From Deinococcus sp. AB2017081 (GTDB lineage: Bacteria > Deinococcota > Deinococci > Deinococcales > Deinococcaceae), in the NCBI RefSeq assembly GCF_034440735.1, contig NZ_CP140098.1:3155501-3219500 (forward strand): a stretch of DNA of 64,000 nt, given 5' to 3'. The notes under the pieces were generated by a model, which was given only the letters and a program-made list of their open reading frames with translations, had not been told where the DNA came from and made no database searches. The position numbers and the translations under genes were made by a program. Below, piece by piece: positions 7,198 through 19,521 of the stretch (position 1 is the stretch's first letter; each line of letters opens with the position of its first letter).

Positions 7198-8001
7198 GTG
7201 ACCTCCCCCCAGCTTCCAGACGATCTCCTGGCCGGAGCGGAACATGCGGCGGCCCTCCAGCGCCGCCGGCTTGCCGAGGCGCAGGCCCGTGAACACGTCG
7301 GCGCCGCCGGCTGGGCACAGTCCAGCACGCTCGAAGCGATCATCCGCGCCGGCCAGGAGGGCCTGGTGGCGACCGAGGCGCTGCGGCAGGTGGTCGACCT
7401 GACAGGCGAGCAGCTGCGCGCCCTGCCCCTGTCGATCGACGACACGCAGCGCGCGGAACACGTGGCCCTGCTGAGCAGCGTGATGAGCAACGGACAGGGC
7501 CAGATCGAGGTCGCGCAGCATATCAACGACCTCGTGAGTCAGGCGCTCACGGCCGTGACCACCACGCCCCTGACCGACATCAGCGTGCGGCAGCTCAAGG
7601 ACGTGCAGCAGCGGGTGATGGATCAGGTCGAGACCCTGCACACCATCATCTCGTCGGCCCATGCCCAGACCGCCACGCTCGAGGAAGTGCAGAGGCTCGA
7701 CCAGGTAATCGCGCAGCACCAGCAGAAGATCCGCGACCTGCGGATGGAGAGCGCCGCCACCGAGGCCGAGGCGCTGGCCCACGCCGGCGAGGGCATTGTG
7801 CAGCGGCTGGGAGAACTCGACGACGCGGCCCCGACGCAGCTGTCGGCCCTGACGCGCATCGGGGAGGCCGTGAGCGAGCAGGTCGGGGCGACCGGCGCCG
7901 ACGCGGAGGACAAGGCCAGGACGCTGGAACAGCTTGCCGGCGACATGCAGGATCGGGCGGACGAGCTACGCGGCTCCGGCTCTGGCTCCGCCCCGGAGTG
8001 A
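7198..8001 (+). CDS. Predicted coiled-coil protein of unknown function
   Basis: 267 aa from GTG at 7198. The sequence is largely helical: Ala-, Glu- and Gln-rich, almost free of Cys, with heptad-like stretches through residues 20-60, 120-190 and 215-255. No signal peptide, membrane segment or enzymatic motif is visible. The start is uncertain because no ribosome-binding site is clear; TTG at 7165 is in frame and a TATGAAAT sequence lies at 7141. It is divergent from rplS and convergent with a GNAT gene. I do not recognise the family. Confidence 0.6.
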   Translation: MTSPQLPDDLLAGAEHAAALQRRRLAEAQAREHVGAAGWAQSSTLEAIIRAGQEGLVATEALRQVVDLTGEQLRALPLSIDDTQRAEHVALLSSVMSNGQGQIEVAQHINDLVSQALTAVTTTPLTDISVRQLKDVQQRVMDQVETLHTIISSAHAQTATLEEVQRLDQVIAQHQQKIRDLRMESAATEAEALAHAGEGIVQRLGELDDAAPTQLSALTRIGEAVSEQVGATGADAEDKARTLEQLAGDMQDRADELRGSGSGSAPE

Positions 8002-8022
8002 CAGCACGACACCGGGCCGGAC

Positions 8023-8550
8023 TCAGGCCAGCGTGATCCAGTACCGCCGGATCTCCTTCTCGTAGTTCGGCACGCGAAATTCGCCTTCCAGCTCGCCGCC
8101 GTTCACCTCGATCACGCGGCGTGATCCCACGTTGTCCACGTCACAGGTCACGAGCACGCGCGTGAGGCCCAGGGCCCGTGCCCGCTCCAGCGCCAGCCGC
8201 AGGGCCAGCGTGGCGTACCCCCGGCGGCGCATGGACGGCCGGATCTCGTAGCCGATATGCCCGCCGAACTCGCGCAGGCGGGCGTTCAGGGTGTGCCGGA
8301 TGCTCACGCGGCCCAGGTACGTTTCGCCGTCCACAAGCCACAAGTATTCGGAGTTCACGAAGCCGACGGGCGGGACGGCGGGCGGCTCGAACCGGCGCAG
8401 GTGCGCCAGGAAGGCCGGGAAGTCGCGTTCGAGTTCGGCCGGGTCGGCGCTCAGGGTGTCGCCCAGACCGCTGCCAGTCAGCTGCGCCTCGCGGACGGCG
8501 GCCAGAAAGCTGTCTGCGTACTGCTCAGCCGGGGGAACGAGGATCGGCAT
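8023..8550 (-). CDS. GNAT family N-acetyltransferase
   Basis: 175 aa. The C-terminal half carries the acetyl-CoA-binding motif A (I-R-P-S-M-R-R-R-G-Y-A-T-L-A-L, about residues 105-120), followed by the late G-L-T-R-V-L-V-T-C-D-x-x-N-x-x-S motif B. The pattern matches RimJ/YjdJ-like GNAT proteins of unknown acceptor. No partner gene identifies a substrate. The ATG at 8550 lacks a clear ribosome-binding site. Confidence 0.85.
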   Translation of the reverse strand: MPILVPPAEQYADSFLAAVREAQLTGSGLGDTLSADPAELERDFPAFLAHLRRFEPPAVPPVGFVNSEYLWLVDGETYLGRVSIRHTLNARLREFGGHIGYEIRPSMRRRGYATLALRLALERARALGLTRVLVTCDVDNVGSRRVIEVNGGELEGEFRVPNYEKEIRRYWITLA

Positions 8551-8596
8551 GGGCCAGTGTGGCAGCCCGGCCCGCCCGTGTCATACGGCATCCGGC

Positions 8597-9223
8597 TCAG
8601 TACAGTTCGTCGGTGTAGGCCTTCTCCAGCAGATCCTCGGTGCGCTGCACGGCCGTTGCCGGATCGTCGCCGCCGAAGACGGAGGCGAACTGCCTTGCTC
8701 CCAGGGAACGCCCCGGGGCCTCCCAGGACTCGGGCTGCCACAGGCGCGAGCGGATGAAGGCCTTGCCGCAGTGCATGAAGCACCCGCTGATCTCGACCCG
8801 CGTACACAGCAGGGCGGGTTTGCCGTTGGCCTGCAGCTCCGCCAGCAGCGCCGGGTCGCGGTGCAGGGTCGCCGTTCCCTTGACCCGCAGCGTCTCGCGC
8901 TGGTTCGGGATGACGAAGATCAGCCCGATCTCGCCGCTGCGCAGGATGTTCCGGAAGCCCATGGTGAGGCGGTTGCCCGGCCGATCCGGAATGAGCAGGC
9001 GGCCGGCGCCGTCGATGTGAACGAAGCCCGGCGCGTCCCCCTTCGGCGAGACGTCGACATGCCCATCCGCGTCGATGGTGGACAGGAAGACCAGCGGCGC
9101 GCGCCGGACGAACTCGGTCATCACATCGTCCAGGCGCGGCAGGATCTTCGCCCGGACAGCCTCGGCGGGCGTGCCCATGACGGCCTCGAGTTCAGCTTCC
9201 GTCGTGATGCGGTGATCGTTCAT
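8597..9223 (-). CDS. Pyridoxamine 5'-phosphate oxidase family FMN-binding protein
   Basis: 208 aa from the ATG at 9223, which has GGAGGAG just upstream. It has the split-barrel FMN-binding pattern: P-L-V-F-L-S-T-I-D-A-D-G, V-S-P-K-G-D-A-P-G-F, P-D-R-P-G-N-R-L and the C-F-M-H-C-G-K-A segment. These match the MSMEG_1061-type actinobacterial/Deinococcus PNPOx-like subgroup, which uses FMN or F420 and whose substrates are mostly unknown. Confidence 0.85.
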   Translation of the reverse strand: MNDHRITTEAELEAVMGTPAEAVRAKILPRLDDVMTEFVRRAPLVFLSTIDADGHVDVSPKGDAPGFVHIDGAGRLLIPDRPGNRLTMGFRNILRSGEIGLIFVIPNQRETLRVKGTATLHRDPALLAELQANGKPALLCTRVEISGCFMHCGKAFIRSRLWQPESWEAPGRSLGARQFASVFGGDDPATAVQRTEDLLEKAYTDELY

Positions 9224-9440
9224 GGCTCCTCCGTGGATCCGGGTCTGGCTCATGGTCATTGCACGTCACCCCGGCACACCGGCGGTTCGCCGTCCTATAC
9301 AGGGGTGTTGTCCCGCCCGGAAGGACGCCCCGCCCCGGGAGCGGCCACCGATCACGCGGCGCGTCGGCACTCACCAGCGGCAGTGGTCAATCTGGCCCGG
9401 AATTCGGCTGCCGACACGGTAGACGCCCGCACCCCCGGTT

Positions 9441-9446
9441 TACAAT
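9441..9446 (+). promoter_or_regulatory. TACAAT -10 box, leaderless start of lipB
   Basis: TACAAT, 7 nt, then ATG at 9454; no ribosome-binding site is visible. Confidence 0.65.
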
Positions 9447-9453
9447 CCAGAGC

Positions 9454-10170
9454 ATGACGGCCCCCGACTTCACGATCCGCGACCTGGGCGTCATGCCGTA
9501 CCGGGACGCCTGGGCGCTGCAACGCGAGCTGCACGCGCAGGTGCTGGAGGGGGGGAAGCCCACCCTGCTGCTCGTCGAGCACCCCCCGGTGCTCACGCTG
9601 GGGCGCAAGGCGCGCGAGGGCACGAACATCGTGGTGACCCGCGAGTATCTGACCGCGCAGGGCATCGAGGTGCTGGAGATCGAGCGTGGCGGGGACGTCA
9701 CGTACCACGGCCCCGGACAACTGGTGGCGTACGCGATCTTCCCGGTGGGCCGCCGGGTCGTGGACTTCCTGCGGCTGCTGGAGGACGCGACGATCACGGC
9801 CCTGCACACCCTGGGTCTGCACGATGCCCGCCCGAATCCCGGCTACGCGGGCGTGTATGTCGACCCGCGCCACGTGAACGGACATCTCTACGACCAGAAG
9901 ATCGCGTCCTTCGGCGTGGCCGTGAAACGCCACGTGGCCCTGCACGGACTGGCGCTGAACGTGACCACGAATCTCCAGCACTTCGATCTGATCGTCCCCT
10001 GCGGACTGACGGACACGCAGATGACCAGCGTGCAGCGCGAATACGACCGGCGCGGACTACAGCGCACAGCGAGCATGGCCGACGCGAAGACGGCCCTCGC
10101 GGACGCCTTCACCACCACCTTCGAGACCTACGACTGGACGCTGCCGCAGCTCGCGGTGGCGGGGAGCTGA
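9454..10170 (+). CDS. lipB: Octanoyl-[acyl-carrier-protein]:protein N-octanoyltransferase
   Basis: 238 aa. LipB transfers octanoate from ACP to lipoyl domains. The diagnostic motifs are present: [19 protein letters not shown] with the catalytic lysine, and I-V-P-C-G-L with the catalytic cysteine. The start at 9454 is fixed by the TACAAT box 7 nt upstream. lipA begins 5 nt after its stop codon, so the two steps of lipoate synthesis are encoded together. Confidence 0.96.
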   Translation: MTAPDFTIRDLGVMPYRDAWALQRELHAQVLEGGKPTLLLVEHPPVLTLGRKAREGTNIVVTREYLTAQGIEVLEIERGGDVTYHGPGQLVAYAIFPVGRRVVDFLRLLEDATITALHTLGLHDARPNPGYAGVYVDPRHVNGHLYDQKIASFGVAVKRHVALHGLALNVTTNLQHFDLIVPCGLTDTQMTSVQREYDRRGLQRTASMADAKTALADAFTTTFETYDWTLPQLAVAGS

Positions 10171-10175
10171 GCCGC

Positions 10176-11173
<998 letters not shown>

Positions 11174-11177
<4 letters not shown>

Positions 11178-11740
11178 AGGATGGACATCGGAGGGGACGA
11201 GTCCGGGAACGCCCGGCTCGTCCCCTCTCTCCTGTTCTCCCACGCCTGGATCACCCGCTGCACGGTGTCGTCCAGCGGATCGGCGCAGGACAGTGCGAGG
11301 TCGTAGCGGGTGAAGGTGTGCACCGTCAGCGCGTCCCGGCGGGCGTCGCCCAGACGGCGGTCGCCCCGCGCGAGTTCGCGGCGTTCCAGTTCCTCCACGG
11401 GGCAGTGCAGACCGACCAGAAACACGTCGAAGCCGGTCAGACACGTGCGGAACTCCTGCCACATGGCGGGCGTCTCGATGATGTAGTCCACGACGAGGCT
11501 GTTGCCGGCCGCGAGCAGCGCGGGCAGACAGGCAGTGAAGCCGCTGAAGACCTGCGGGCGGATGGCCTGCCACTCGCGCACCGTCCCCTGTGTCGTGCGC
11601 GGCAGCACGGTATCGCCGAACATGAAGAAGTCCAGGCTGAAGTGCAGGAACGGTACTGGCAGGGCGTCCCGCAGCGCGTGCGCGAGCGTGGACTTTCCGG
11701 CGCTGGACGCGCCGTTGATGAGGATCAGGGCACCGGTCAT
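11174..11740 (-). CDS. Chloramphenicol phosphotransferase-like P-loop kinase
   Basis: 188 aa. It opens with [13 protein letters not shown], the P-loop form typical of CPT/AAA-type kinases, followed by H-F-S-L-D-x-F-M. A late [22 protein letters not shown] segment matches CPT-like proteins with lid arginines. True resistance genes and many housekeeping kinases of unknown substrate share this pattern, so antibiotic resistance should not be assumed. The last codons overlap the lipA stop by 4 bases, and its 3' end contains the lipA terminator hairpin. Confidence 0.85.
11191..11227 (+). terminator. Terminator-like hairpin after lipA
   Basis: Arms at 11191-11207 and 11211-11227 pair almost completely, with one bulge. 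It is located 14 nt after the lipA stop codon, inside the 3' coding end of the convergent kinase gene. Confidence 0.65.
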
Positions 11741-11864
11741 CTGCACAGTCTGCGGCCAGCGCGGCCAGGAGACCTCGGCCAGATGGCGGAGCGGCGAGGG
11801 CGCGGGCCGTGCCGTAATGCCGCCGTAACTCGCGGGGCCGAAGGTACCAGGCAGGAGGTCAACC

Positions 11865-12707
11865 ATGCTTGTCAGGGACGCCATGCACCCCCGGGTCGTG
11901 ACCGCCGACCCGAACGAGACGCTGCCAGAGGCCGTGGTGAAGATGCAGGAGCTGCATGTCAAACGTCTGCCCGTGATGCACGGGGGGCGGCTGGTGGGCA
12001 TCCTGACCGACGGCGAGGTGCGCCAGCATCTGCCCACCCTGGACGAGGGCCTGACCCCGTGGGCCTTCGCGGGCCGGGCCGGACGAGTCCATGTGCGGGA
12101 GGCGATGCGGATACCGGTGTTCACGGTGCTGGCCACCGAGCCCCTGGACCGGGCCATGACGGTCATGCTCGACCGGCGCGTGGGTGGGCTGCCCGTGCTG
12201 GACGACGACGGCCAGCTGTGCGGCATGCTGACCCTGACGGACGTGCTGCGGGCCTCCACGCACGCCGCCCGGCTGGAGTGGGGTACGGTGGAACAGCACA
12301 TGACCACGGCTGTCGTGAGTGTCCCGGTCACTGCCCCCGCCGCCGATGGCGCCGCCCGGCTGACGGTCAGCCGCCTGCATGTCCTGCCGGTGCTGGACGG
12401 CCAGACCCTGGTCGGCCTGCTGCACGAGCGGGACGTGACCCAGGCGGTCGGGCGGGCACAGGCCATCCACGGCAAGACCCTGATGGGTGCCCAGTTCCTG
12501 CTCGACGGCCGCACCGTGCGCGACCTGATGCGTGCGCCCAGCGGCGTCCTGCGCGAGAGCACGCCCCTGCACGACGCGCTGACCCGCATGCTGGAACTCG
12601 ACGTCCACGGTCTGCCCGTGATCGACCTGGACGGCACCCTGCTGGGGGTCGTGACCATCAGCGATGTGCTGCGGGCCATGCTGCGCCGCGAGCCGCACCC
12701 CTCATGA
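11865..12707 (+). CDS. Protein with four CBS domains
   Basis: 280 aa made almost entirely of four CBS repeats, i.e. two Bateman modules (about residues 1-60, 75-135, 143-200 and 220-277). Each repeat shows the M-x-x-x-V pattern and a G-L-P-V-x-D or R-L-P-V-x-x strand-turn. CBS modules bind adenosyl nucleotides and usually regulate a fused domain; no effector domain is fused here, so it may act in trans. AGGAGG precedes the ATG at 11865. The gene is divergent from the kinase and stands alone. Confidence 0.9.
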   Translation: MLVRDAMHPRVVTADPNETLPEAVVKMQELHVKRLPVMHGGRLVGILTDGEVRQHLPTLDEGLTPWAFAGRAGRVHVREAMRIPVFTVLATEPLDRAMTVMLDRRVGGLPVLDDDGQLCGMLTLTDVLRASTHAARLEWGTVEQHMTTAVVSVPVTAPAADGAARLTVSRLHVLPVLDGQTLVGLLHERDVTQAVGRAQAIHGKTLMGAQFLLDGRTVRDLMRAPSGVLRESTPLHDALTRMLELDVHGLPVIDLDGTLLGVVTISDVLRAMLRREPHPS

Positions 12708-12772
12708 TCCCGGCAGCTCACAACATCACCTGAAGCACGGTCACGCCCGCACGGACATGGTGTACTCCACGC

Positions 12773-13942
12773 ATGTTCACAACGCACCGGGCCGCGCTGC
12801 TGGCGCTGGCCGCCATGGGCGCGGCGCTCACCACCACCGCCCGCGCCACCCTGGAAGACGATGCCCGCACCATCCTGACCTACGGCCCACGCGTGGCCGG
12901 TTCTCCCGCCAACGAGCAGGCCCGCACCTACCTGGAGGCGCAGTTCCGCGCCCTGGGCTACGAGACGCGCCGCCAGCCCTTCAGCTACCCCCGCTTCGAC
13001 GACCTGGGTTCCGACGTGCAGGTGGGCACGCAGACCCTGACCGGCCGCGCCATGCAGGACTCGGTGGGCGGCAGCGTCAGCGGCGCGGTGGTGCGTGTGC
13101 CCGGCATCGGCAGCCCCGAGGACTTTGCGAAGGTGGATGTGAAGGGCAAGGTCGCGGTGGTTCAGCGCGGCCAGATTCCCTTCGTCCAGAAGGCCCAGAA
13201 CGCGATCGCGGCCGGGGCGACCGGCGTGATCATCGTGAACAACACCCAGGGCGAACTGCGCGGCACACTGGGCAGCCGAACCGCCCTGCCCGTCCTGGGG
13301 GTCACGCCTGCCACGGGCGAGGCGCTGAAGGACGGCGCGAGCATCACCCTGAACGTCCGCGTGCGCGAGGGCGACGTGCAGGCCGTGAACCTGATCGCGT
13401 ATAAGAGCGGCGTGACCGCCCCGCAGATCCTGTTCGGGGCACACATGGACTCTGTGGCCGGTGCGCCCGGCGCGAACGACAACCTGAGCGGCAGCCTGAC
13501 CGTGCTGGAGATCGCCCGCCGTGCCGCGACCACGCCCCTGGGCACCCGCAGCTACTTCATGCTCTTCGACGGCGAGGAGGACGGCCTGCTCGGTTCCCGC
13601 GCCTTCGTCAAGGACAACACCGCCCTGGTCGGCGGCCTGAAGGCCATGCTGAACTTCGACATGGTCGGTGTGAACGCCGCGCCCCTGACCGTCTCGGGGA
13701 CAGCCAGTCTGGCCGAGACCGTCCGCCGGGCTGGTCTGTCCGCCCGCGACTCGGACATGGGCCGGAGCGATCACGTGCCTTTCCAGCAGGCCGGCGTGCC
13801 CGCGCTGATGTTCTACCGGGGCGAGGACGCCAACTACCACCAGCCCGGCGACACGGTCTATGACCCGGCGCTGCTGCGCGACACAGCGGACGTGGCCGTG
13901 AAGGTGGCCGATGCGGTGCTGAGTGCCGTACCCGCGAACTGA
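12773..13942 (+). CDS. Secreted M28 family aminopeptidase with PA domain
   Basis: 389 aa. A signal peptide (about 1-24) is followed by an M28 metallopeptidase with a protease-associated insert (about 110-200, with V-A-V-V-Q-R-G). Zinc ligands and catalysts are visible: H-M-D-S-V, G-A-N-D-N-L-S-G, D-G-E-E-D-G and the late H-Q-P-G-D-T-V. It probably releases N-terminal amino acids outside the cytoplasm for nutrition, in keeping with the proteolytic lifestyle of Deinococcus. A TGTACT sequence 6 nt before the ATG may be a weak leaderless box. A strong bidirectional terminator follows. Confidence 0.92.
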   Translation: MFTTHRAALLALAAMGAALTTTARATLEDDARTILTYGPRVAGSPANEQARTYLEAQFRALGYETRRQPFSYPRFDDLGSDVQVGTQTLTGRAMQDSVGGSVSGAVVRVPGIGSPEDFAKVDVKGKVAVVQRGQIPFVQKAQNAIAAGATGVIIVNNTQGELRGTLGSRTALPVLGVTPATGEALKDGASITLNVRVREGDVQAVNLIAYKSGVTAPQILFGAHMDSVAGAPGANDNLSGSLTVLEIARRAATTPLGTRSYFMLFDGEEDGLLGSRAFVKDNTALVGGLKAMLNFDMVGVNAAPLTVSGTASLAETVRRAGLSARDSDMGRSDHVPFQQAGVPALMFYRGEDANYHQPGDTVYDPALLRDTADVAVKVADAVLSAVPAN

Positions 13943-13954
13943 GGCCCACAAGCA

Positions 13955-13982
13955 AAAGCCCCCGCCATGCGCGGGGGTTTTT
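13955..13982. terminator. Bidirectional intrinsic terminator
   Basis: CCCCCGC / GCGGGGG arms (13959-13965 and 13971-13977) with an A-tract on one side and five T on the other. It serves the M28 gene on the plus strand and the tRNA on the minus strand; it ends two bases from the tRNA CCA end. Confidence 0.9.
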
Positions 13983-13983
13983 G

Positions 13984-14060
<77 letters not shown>

Positions 14061-14098
14061 GCACCGTGGGCCACTGCCCTTGCGGACAGGCGGCAGTC

Positions 14099-14127
14099 AA
14101 TGTAGCAGGGGGGCGGCGGGGTGTCAA
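14099..14127 (-). promoter_or_regulatory. Consensus sigma-70 promoter of tRNA-Ile
   Basis: Minus strand: TTGACA (14122-14127), 17-nt spacer, TACATT (14099-14104). Transcription would begin about 30 nt before the tRNA 5' end. Confidence 0.85.
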
Positions 14128-14144
14128 CGCTGGGGCGCCGGGCG

Positions 14145-15275
<1,131 letters not shown>

Positions 15276-15295
15276 GCGGACAGTCTGGCAGAGAG

Positions 15296-15376
15296 AAGGG
15301 CGCAGAGGGATGGCAGCAGAGGGCAGAGGGCTTGAAGCTCCGCGCCCCAACTCTGTGCCGTCTGCTGTCTGCCCTC
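15296..15376. repeat. Dispersed GA/CT-rich hairpin repeat, copy 1
   Basis: Purine-rich CAGAGGGCAGAGGGCT (15322-15337) is followed after a short gap by pyrimidine-rich TGCCGTCTGCTGTCTGCCCT (15356-15375), able to pair in part. A closely similar arrangement lies at 56690-56774. Both copies abut the 3' end of a minus-strand gene. Confidence 0.55.
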
Positions 15377-16373
15377 AGCTCTCGGCAGCCTTATACCAGT
15401 TGCGGTCCCAGCGGTGCCCGTACAGCTGCTGCACCTGCTCGGCTGGCAGCCCCTTGCCGTCGGCCAGGGCGACGTTGCGCTCGACGTTGCGAACCGAACG
15501 CATACCCACGATCACGGTGCTCACAGCCGGATGCGACAGCACGAAGCGCAGGCTGGTCTCGGGCAGCTGAGCGGTGCTGATCCCCAGGTCGGACTCAATG
15601 GCCCGCAGGTGCGACTGCAGCTCGGACTTGCGGGCGCCGCCGAAGTACGAGTTGCGCCAGTCGCCGTCCGGGAAGGTGGTCTCAGGCGTGATGTTCCCGG
15701 TCAGGCTGCCCTCGTCGAGGGCCACGCGCACGATCACGCCGACGCCGTTGGCGCGACAGGCGTCCAGCAGCCGATCCTGCGGCGACTGGTCGAACACGTT
15801 GTAGATGACCTGCACGGTCTCGACCACGCCGGCCTCGACCGCCTTCACGGCGTTGTCCGGCTGGTGGTCATTGATGGAGATCCCGAACGAGCGGATCTTG
15901 CCGTCCTTCTTGAGCTGCGCCACGGCGTCCTGCCAGTCGCCCTGTCCCAGCCACGCGTCGTTCCAGACGTGGAACTGCTGCACGTCGATGGTGGGCAGGC
16001 CCAGGCGCTCCAGGCTGGCGTCGGTCATGGCGACCACGTGGTCAGCGGGGAAGGCCTGATCGGCGGTGGTGCTGTCGGCGGCGGGCCACTGCTGGTTCTT
16101 CGGGCTGATCTTGGTGGCGACCAGGGTTCCGGGGTACTCGCGGGCGACCTGACCGACCAGCCGCTCGCTGTGGCCGCTGCCGTAGCCCATGGCCGTGTCG
16201 ATGAAGTTGCCACCCAGGTCGAGGTAGCGGCGCAGGGCTCCCAGGCTCTCGTCGTCCTGGGCGCCGATCCACATGTCCGCGCCGATGCCCCACGCGCCGT
16301 AGCCGATCTCGGTGACGTTCAGGCCGGTGCGGCCCAGGGGGCGCTGGTGCAGGCGGGTGTTCGAAGTGGTCAT
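15375..16373 (-). CDS. Aldo/keto reductase
   Basis: 332 aa. The catalytic tetrad is visible: Asp and Tyr in F-I-D-T-A-M-G-Y-G, Lys in V-A-T-K-I, and His in V-Q-Q-F-H-V. A C-terminal NADPH-binding stretch [12 protein letters not shown] follows. These NADPH-dependent enzymes reduce aldehydes and ketones; the physiological substrate is unknown. The ATG at 16373 is supported by a TACAGT box 6 nt upstream. It is divergent from the MFS gene. Confidence 0.92.
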   Translation of the reverse strand: MTTSNTRLHQRPLGRTGLNVTEIGYGAWGIGADMWIGAQDDESLGALRRYLDLGGNFIDTAMGYGSGHSERLVGQVAREYPGTLVATKISPKNQQWPAADSTTADQAFPADHVVAMTDASLERLGLPTIDVQQFHVWNDAWLGQGDWQDAVAQLKKDGKIRSFGISINDHQPDNAVKAVEAGVVETVQVIYNVFDQSPQDRLLDACRANGVGVIVRVALDEGSLTGNITPETTFPDGDWRNSYFGGARKSELQSHLRAIESDLGISTAQLPETSLRFVLSHPAVSTVIVGMRSVRNVERNVALADGKGLPAEQVQQLYGHRWDRNWYKAAES

Positions 16374-16379
16374 ACGGGG

Positions 16380-16385
16380 ACTGTA
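16380..16385 (-). promoter_or_regulatory. TACAGT -10 box, leaderless start of aldo/keto reductase
   Basis: Minus strand TACAGT, 6 nt, ATG at 16373. Confidence 0.6.
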
Positions 16386-16438
16386 ACGATTCAGGGTGGA
16401 TGAATCCAGCCACGCAATCTTCACGCGACCCCCCGGAG

Positions 16439-16444
16439 TACGCT
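16439..16444 (+). promoter_or_regulatory. TACGCT -10 box, leaderless start of MFS gene
   Basis: TACGCT, 6 nt, ATG at 16451; no ribosome-binding site is visible. Confidence 0.65.
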
Positions 16445-16450
16445 GCGCGG

Positions 16451-17857
<1,407 letters not shown>

Positions 17858-17999
17858 GGAGAGAAGAACCCCTCACCCTTCCGTCGCTCCGCTCCTCCCT
17901 CTGCCACGCTTGATGTGAGATGAGAAGAGGCCGTTTCGGGACAAAATAGAAATTCGGCGTCCAGTACGAGGGCGAGCTGCGCCCGCCACCCCCTCCCAA

Positions 18000-18020
18000 C
18001 CTCCCCCGCAAGGGGGGAGG
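18000..18020. terminator. Hairpin after MFS gene, dispersed-repeat-like
   Basis: CCTCCCCC (18000-18007) and GGGGGAGG (18013-18020) around GCAAG. CCTCCCCCGCAAGGGGG-type hairpins are frequent intergenic elements in high-GC bacteria. Confidence 0.5.
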
Positions 18021-18232
18021 GGTTAAAACATGGCGTCTACGTTGATGGAACTTTGTTCAGGCGGGGAGGAGCTGAAAACCGAAGCCCCTGCCCCTGACCG
18101 AATGCCATCGGGCGCAAAGCGCACGGGCGGTGACGGCGTGAACGCAAGAAGCAGGTATGCCGCCTCCACAGCCTGGAGAACACGGCCACCAGCGCCGTCC
18201 AACACGCACTTTGCCGAGCGCAGCGCTGAGCT

Positions 18233-18255
18233 CCCCTGCCCCTCTGGGGTAGGGG
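18233..18255 (-). terminator. Hairpin after the Ca2+/H+ antiporter gene
   Basis: CCCCTGCCCC (18233-18242), loop TCT, GGGGTAGGGG (18246-18255); about 50 nt after the antiporter stop codon at 18305. Confidence 0.55.
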
Positions 18256-18304
18256 CTGGGGGTGGGGTAGCCCGCCGCAGGCGCCCACCTTCCACCCCAC
18301 CTCC

Positions 18305-19384
18305 TCACGCCACCGGGTAGAAGAACACCGCGAAGGCCAGGATGGCGTACACCCCCAGCAGCAGGACCCCCTCCAACCAGTTCGTCTCGCCGTCACGGAC
18401 GACCGAGTTCCCGATCAGCACGGCCGCGCCGATGGCGATGAGTTCCAGCGGGGTGACGACCAGGTTCATGGGCTTGCCGACGATCAGCCCCGCCAGCACC
18501 AGCAGCGGCGCGACCAGCAGCGCGACCTGCACGGTGGAACCCAGGCTGATGGTCATCGAGAGATCCATCTTGTTGCGCAGGGCGAACATGACGGCGGCGG
18601 CGTGTTCGGCAGCGTTGCCGATGATCGGGATCAGGATCAGGCCGACGAAGAACTCGGTCAGGCCCAGGCTGGCGGTGGCGGCTTCCAGGGTACCGACTAG
18701 GAATTCCGACATGAAGGCCACGCCGATCGTCGCGGCGGCCAGCACCCCCACGGCCACCGGAACGCTCCACAGCGGGCCGTCGTGCTCGTCGTGGGTGCCC
18801 TCGTCGTCGGACGTCGAGAGGATGTCCTTGTGGGTGCGCAGCGTGAACAGGATGTACGCGACGTACATGATGATCAGCACGACGGCGGCGGCGTCGCTGA
18901 GGTTCACGTCCAGCTGGGCGACCAGTTCCGGAGCGACGGCCCGCGCCGAGAGATCGAAGATGGTGGGGATGCTCAGCGCGATCAGGCTGATGGTAAGCAG
19001 GCTGGCGATGGTGCTGGCGGATTTGAGGTTGAACTTCTGCTCCTTGTATTTCAGGCCGCCCAGGAACACGGCGAGACCCATGACCAGCAGCAGGTTCCCG
19101 AGGATCGAGCCGATGATGCTGGCCTTGACGACCTCCAGCTTGCCCGCCTGAAGCGCGAAAAAGGCGATGATCAGCTCGGTGGCGTTGCCGAAGGTGGCGT
19201 TCAGGAGGCCGCCGACGGTACTGCCCGCCCGCACGGCAAGCTGTTCGGTGGCGTTGCCCATGATCCCGGCCAGCGGCAGGATCGCCAGACACGCGCTGAT
19301 GAAGATCAGCGTGGGGTTGCCGTGTGTGATCTCCAGAAACACGGCGATGGGCAGGAAAATCAGCAGGGCGTTAAGCCACTTCAT
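18305..19384 (-). CDS. Calcium/proton antiporter, CaCA/CAX family
   Basis: 359 aa, about 11 membrane helices. It has the two inverted CAX repeats with the ion-binding motifs G-N-A-T-E-L-I (about residues 66-72) and G-N-A-A-E-H-A (about 250-256). An acidic cytoplasmic loop (S-D-D-E-G-T-H-D-E-H-D) separates the halves, as in ChaA and yeast Vcx1. It exports Ca2+ in exchange for protons. The ATG at 19384 has a GAGG ribosome-binding site; a TATGAG sequence lies about 10 nt further upstream. Confidence 0.93.
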   Translation of the reverse strand: MKWLNALLIFLPIAVFLEITHGNPTLIFISACLAILPLAGIMGNATEQLAVRAGSTVGGLLNATFGNATELIIAFFALQAGKLEVVKASIIGSILGNLLLVMGLAVFLGGLKYKEQKFNLKSASTIASLLTISLIALSIPTIFDLSARAVAPELVAQLDVNLSDAAAVVLIIMYVAYILFTLRTHKDILSTSDDEGTHDEHDGPLWSVPVAVGVLAAATIGVAFMSEFLVGTLEAATASLGLTEFFVGLILIPIIGNAAEHAAAVMFALRNKMDLSMTISLGSTVQVALLVAPLLVLAGLIVGKPMNLVVTPLELIAIGAAVLIGNSVVRDGETNWLEGVLLLGVYAILAFAVFFYPVA

Positions 19385-19521
19385 GAATGTGACCTCATAC
19401 ACGCAGCGTAGGCGCGGGCGGATGGCCACGGAAGGGGCCGTGCGTTCATGTTCGGCGCTGCCCGCCGGACGATGAGGGTCACGGACACCCGTGGTGCCCC
19501 TCTGGTAGCCTGCAAGGCGGC

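Larger units (their letters stand above)
17858..18304. other. Intergenic region with several hairpins, likely dispersed repeats
   Basis: A 447-bp gap between convergent genes. It holds two long hairpins (18000-18020 and 18233-18255), a short AT-richer patch near 17935-17955, and a CGCTCCGCTC stretch also found near 45290. A minus-strand frame of 90 codons (18023-18295) exists but has no start signal and I do not believe it is a gene. The composition suggests non-coding repeats typical of Deinococcus intergenic regions. Confidence 0.5.

Noticed and set aside
18023..18295. Minus-strand frame of 90 codons
   Set aside because: No start signal, no convincing codon bias and it spans hairpins; more likely a dispersed non-coding element.
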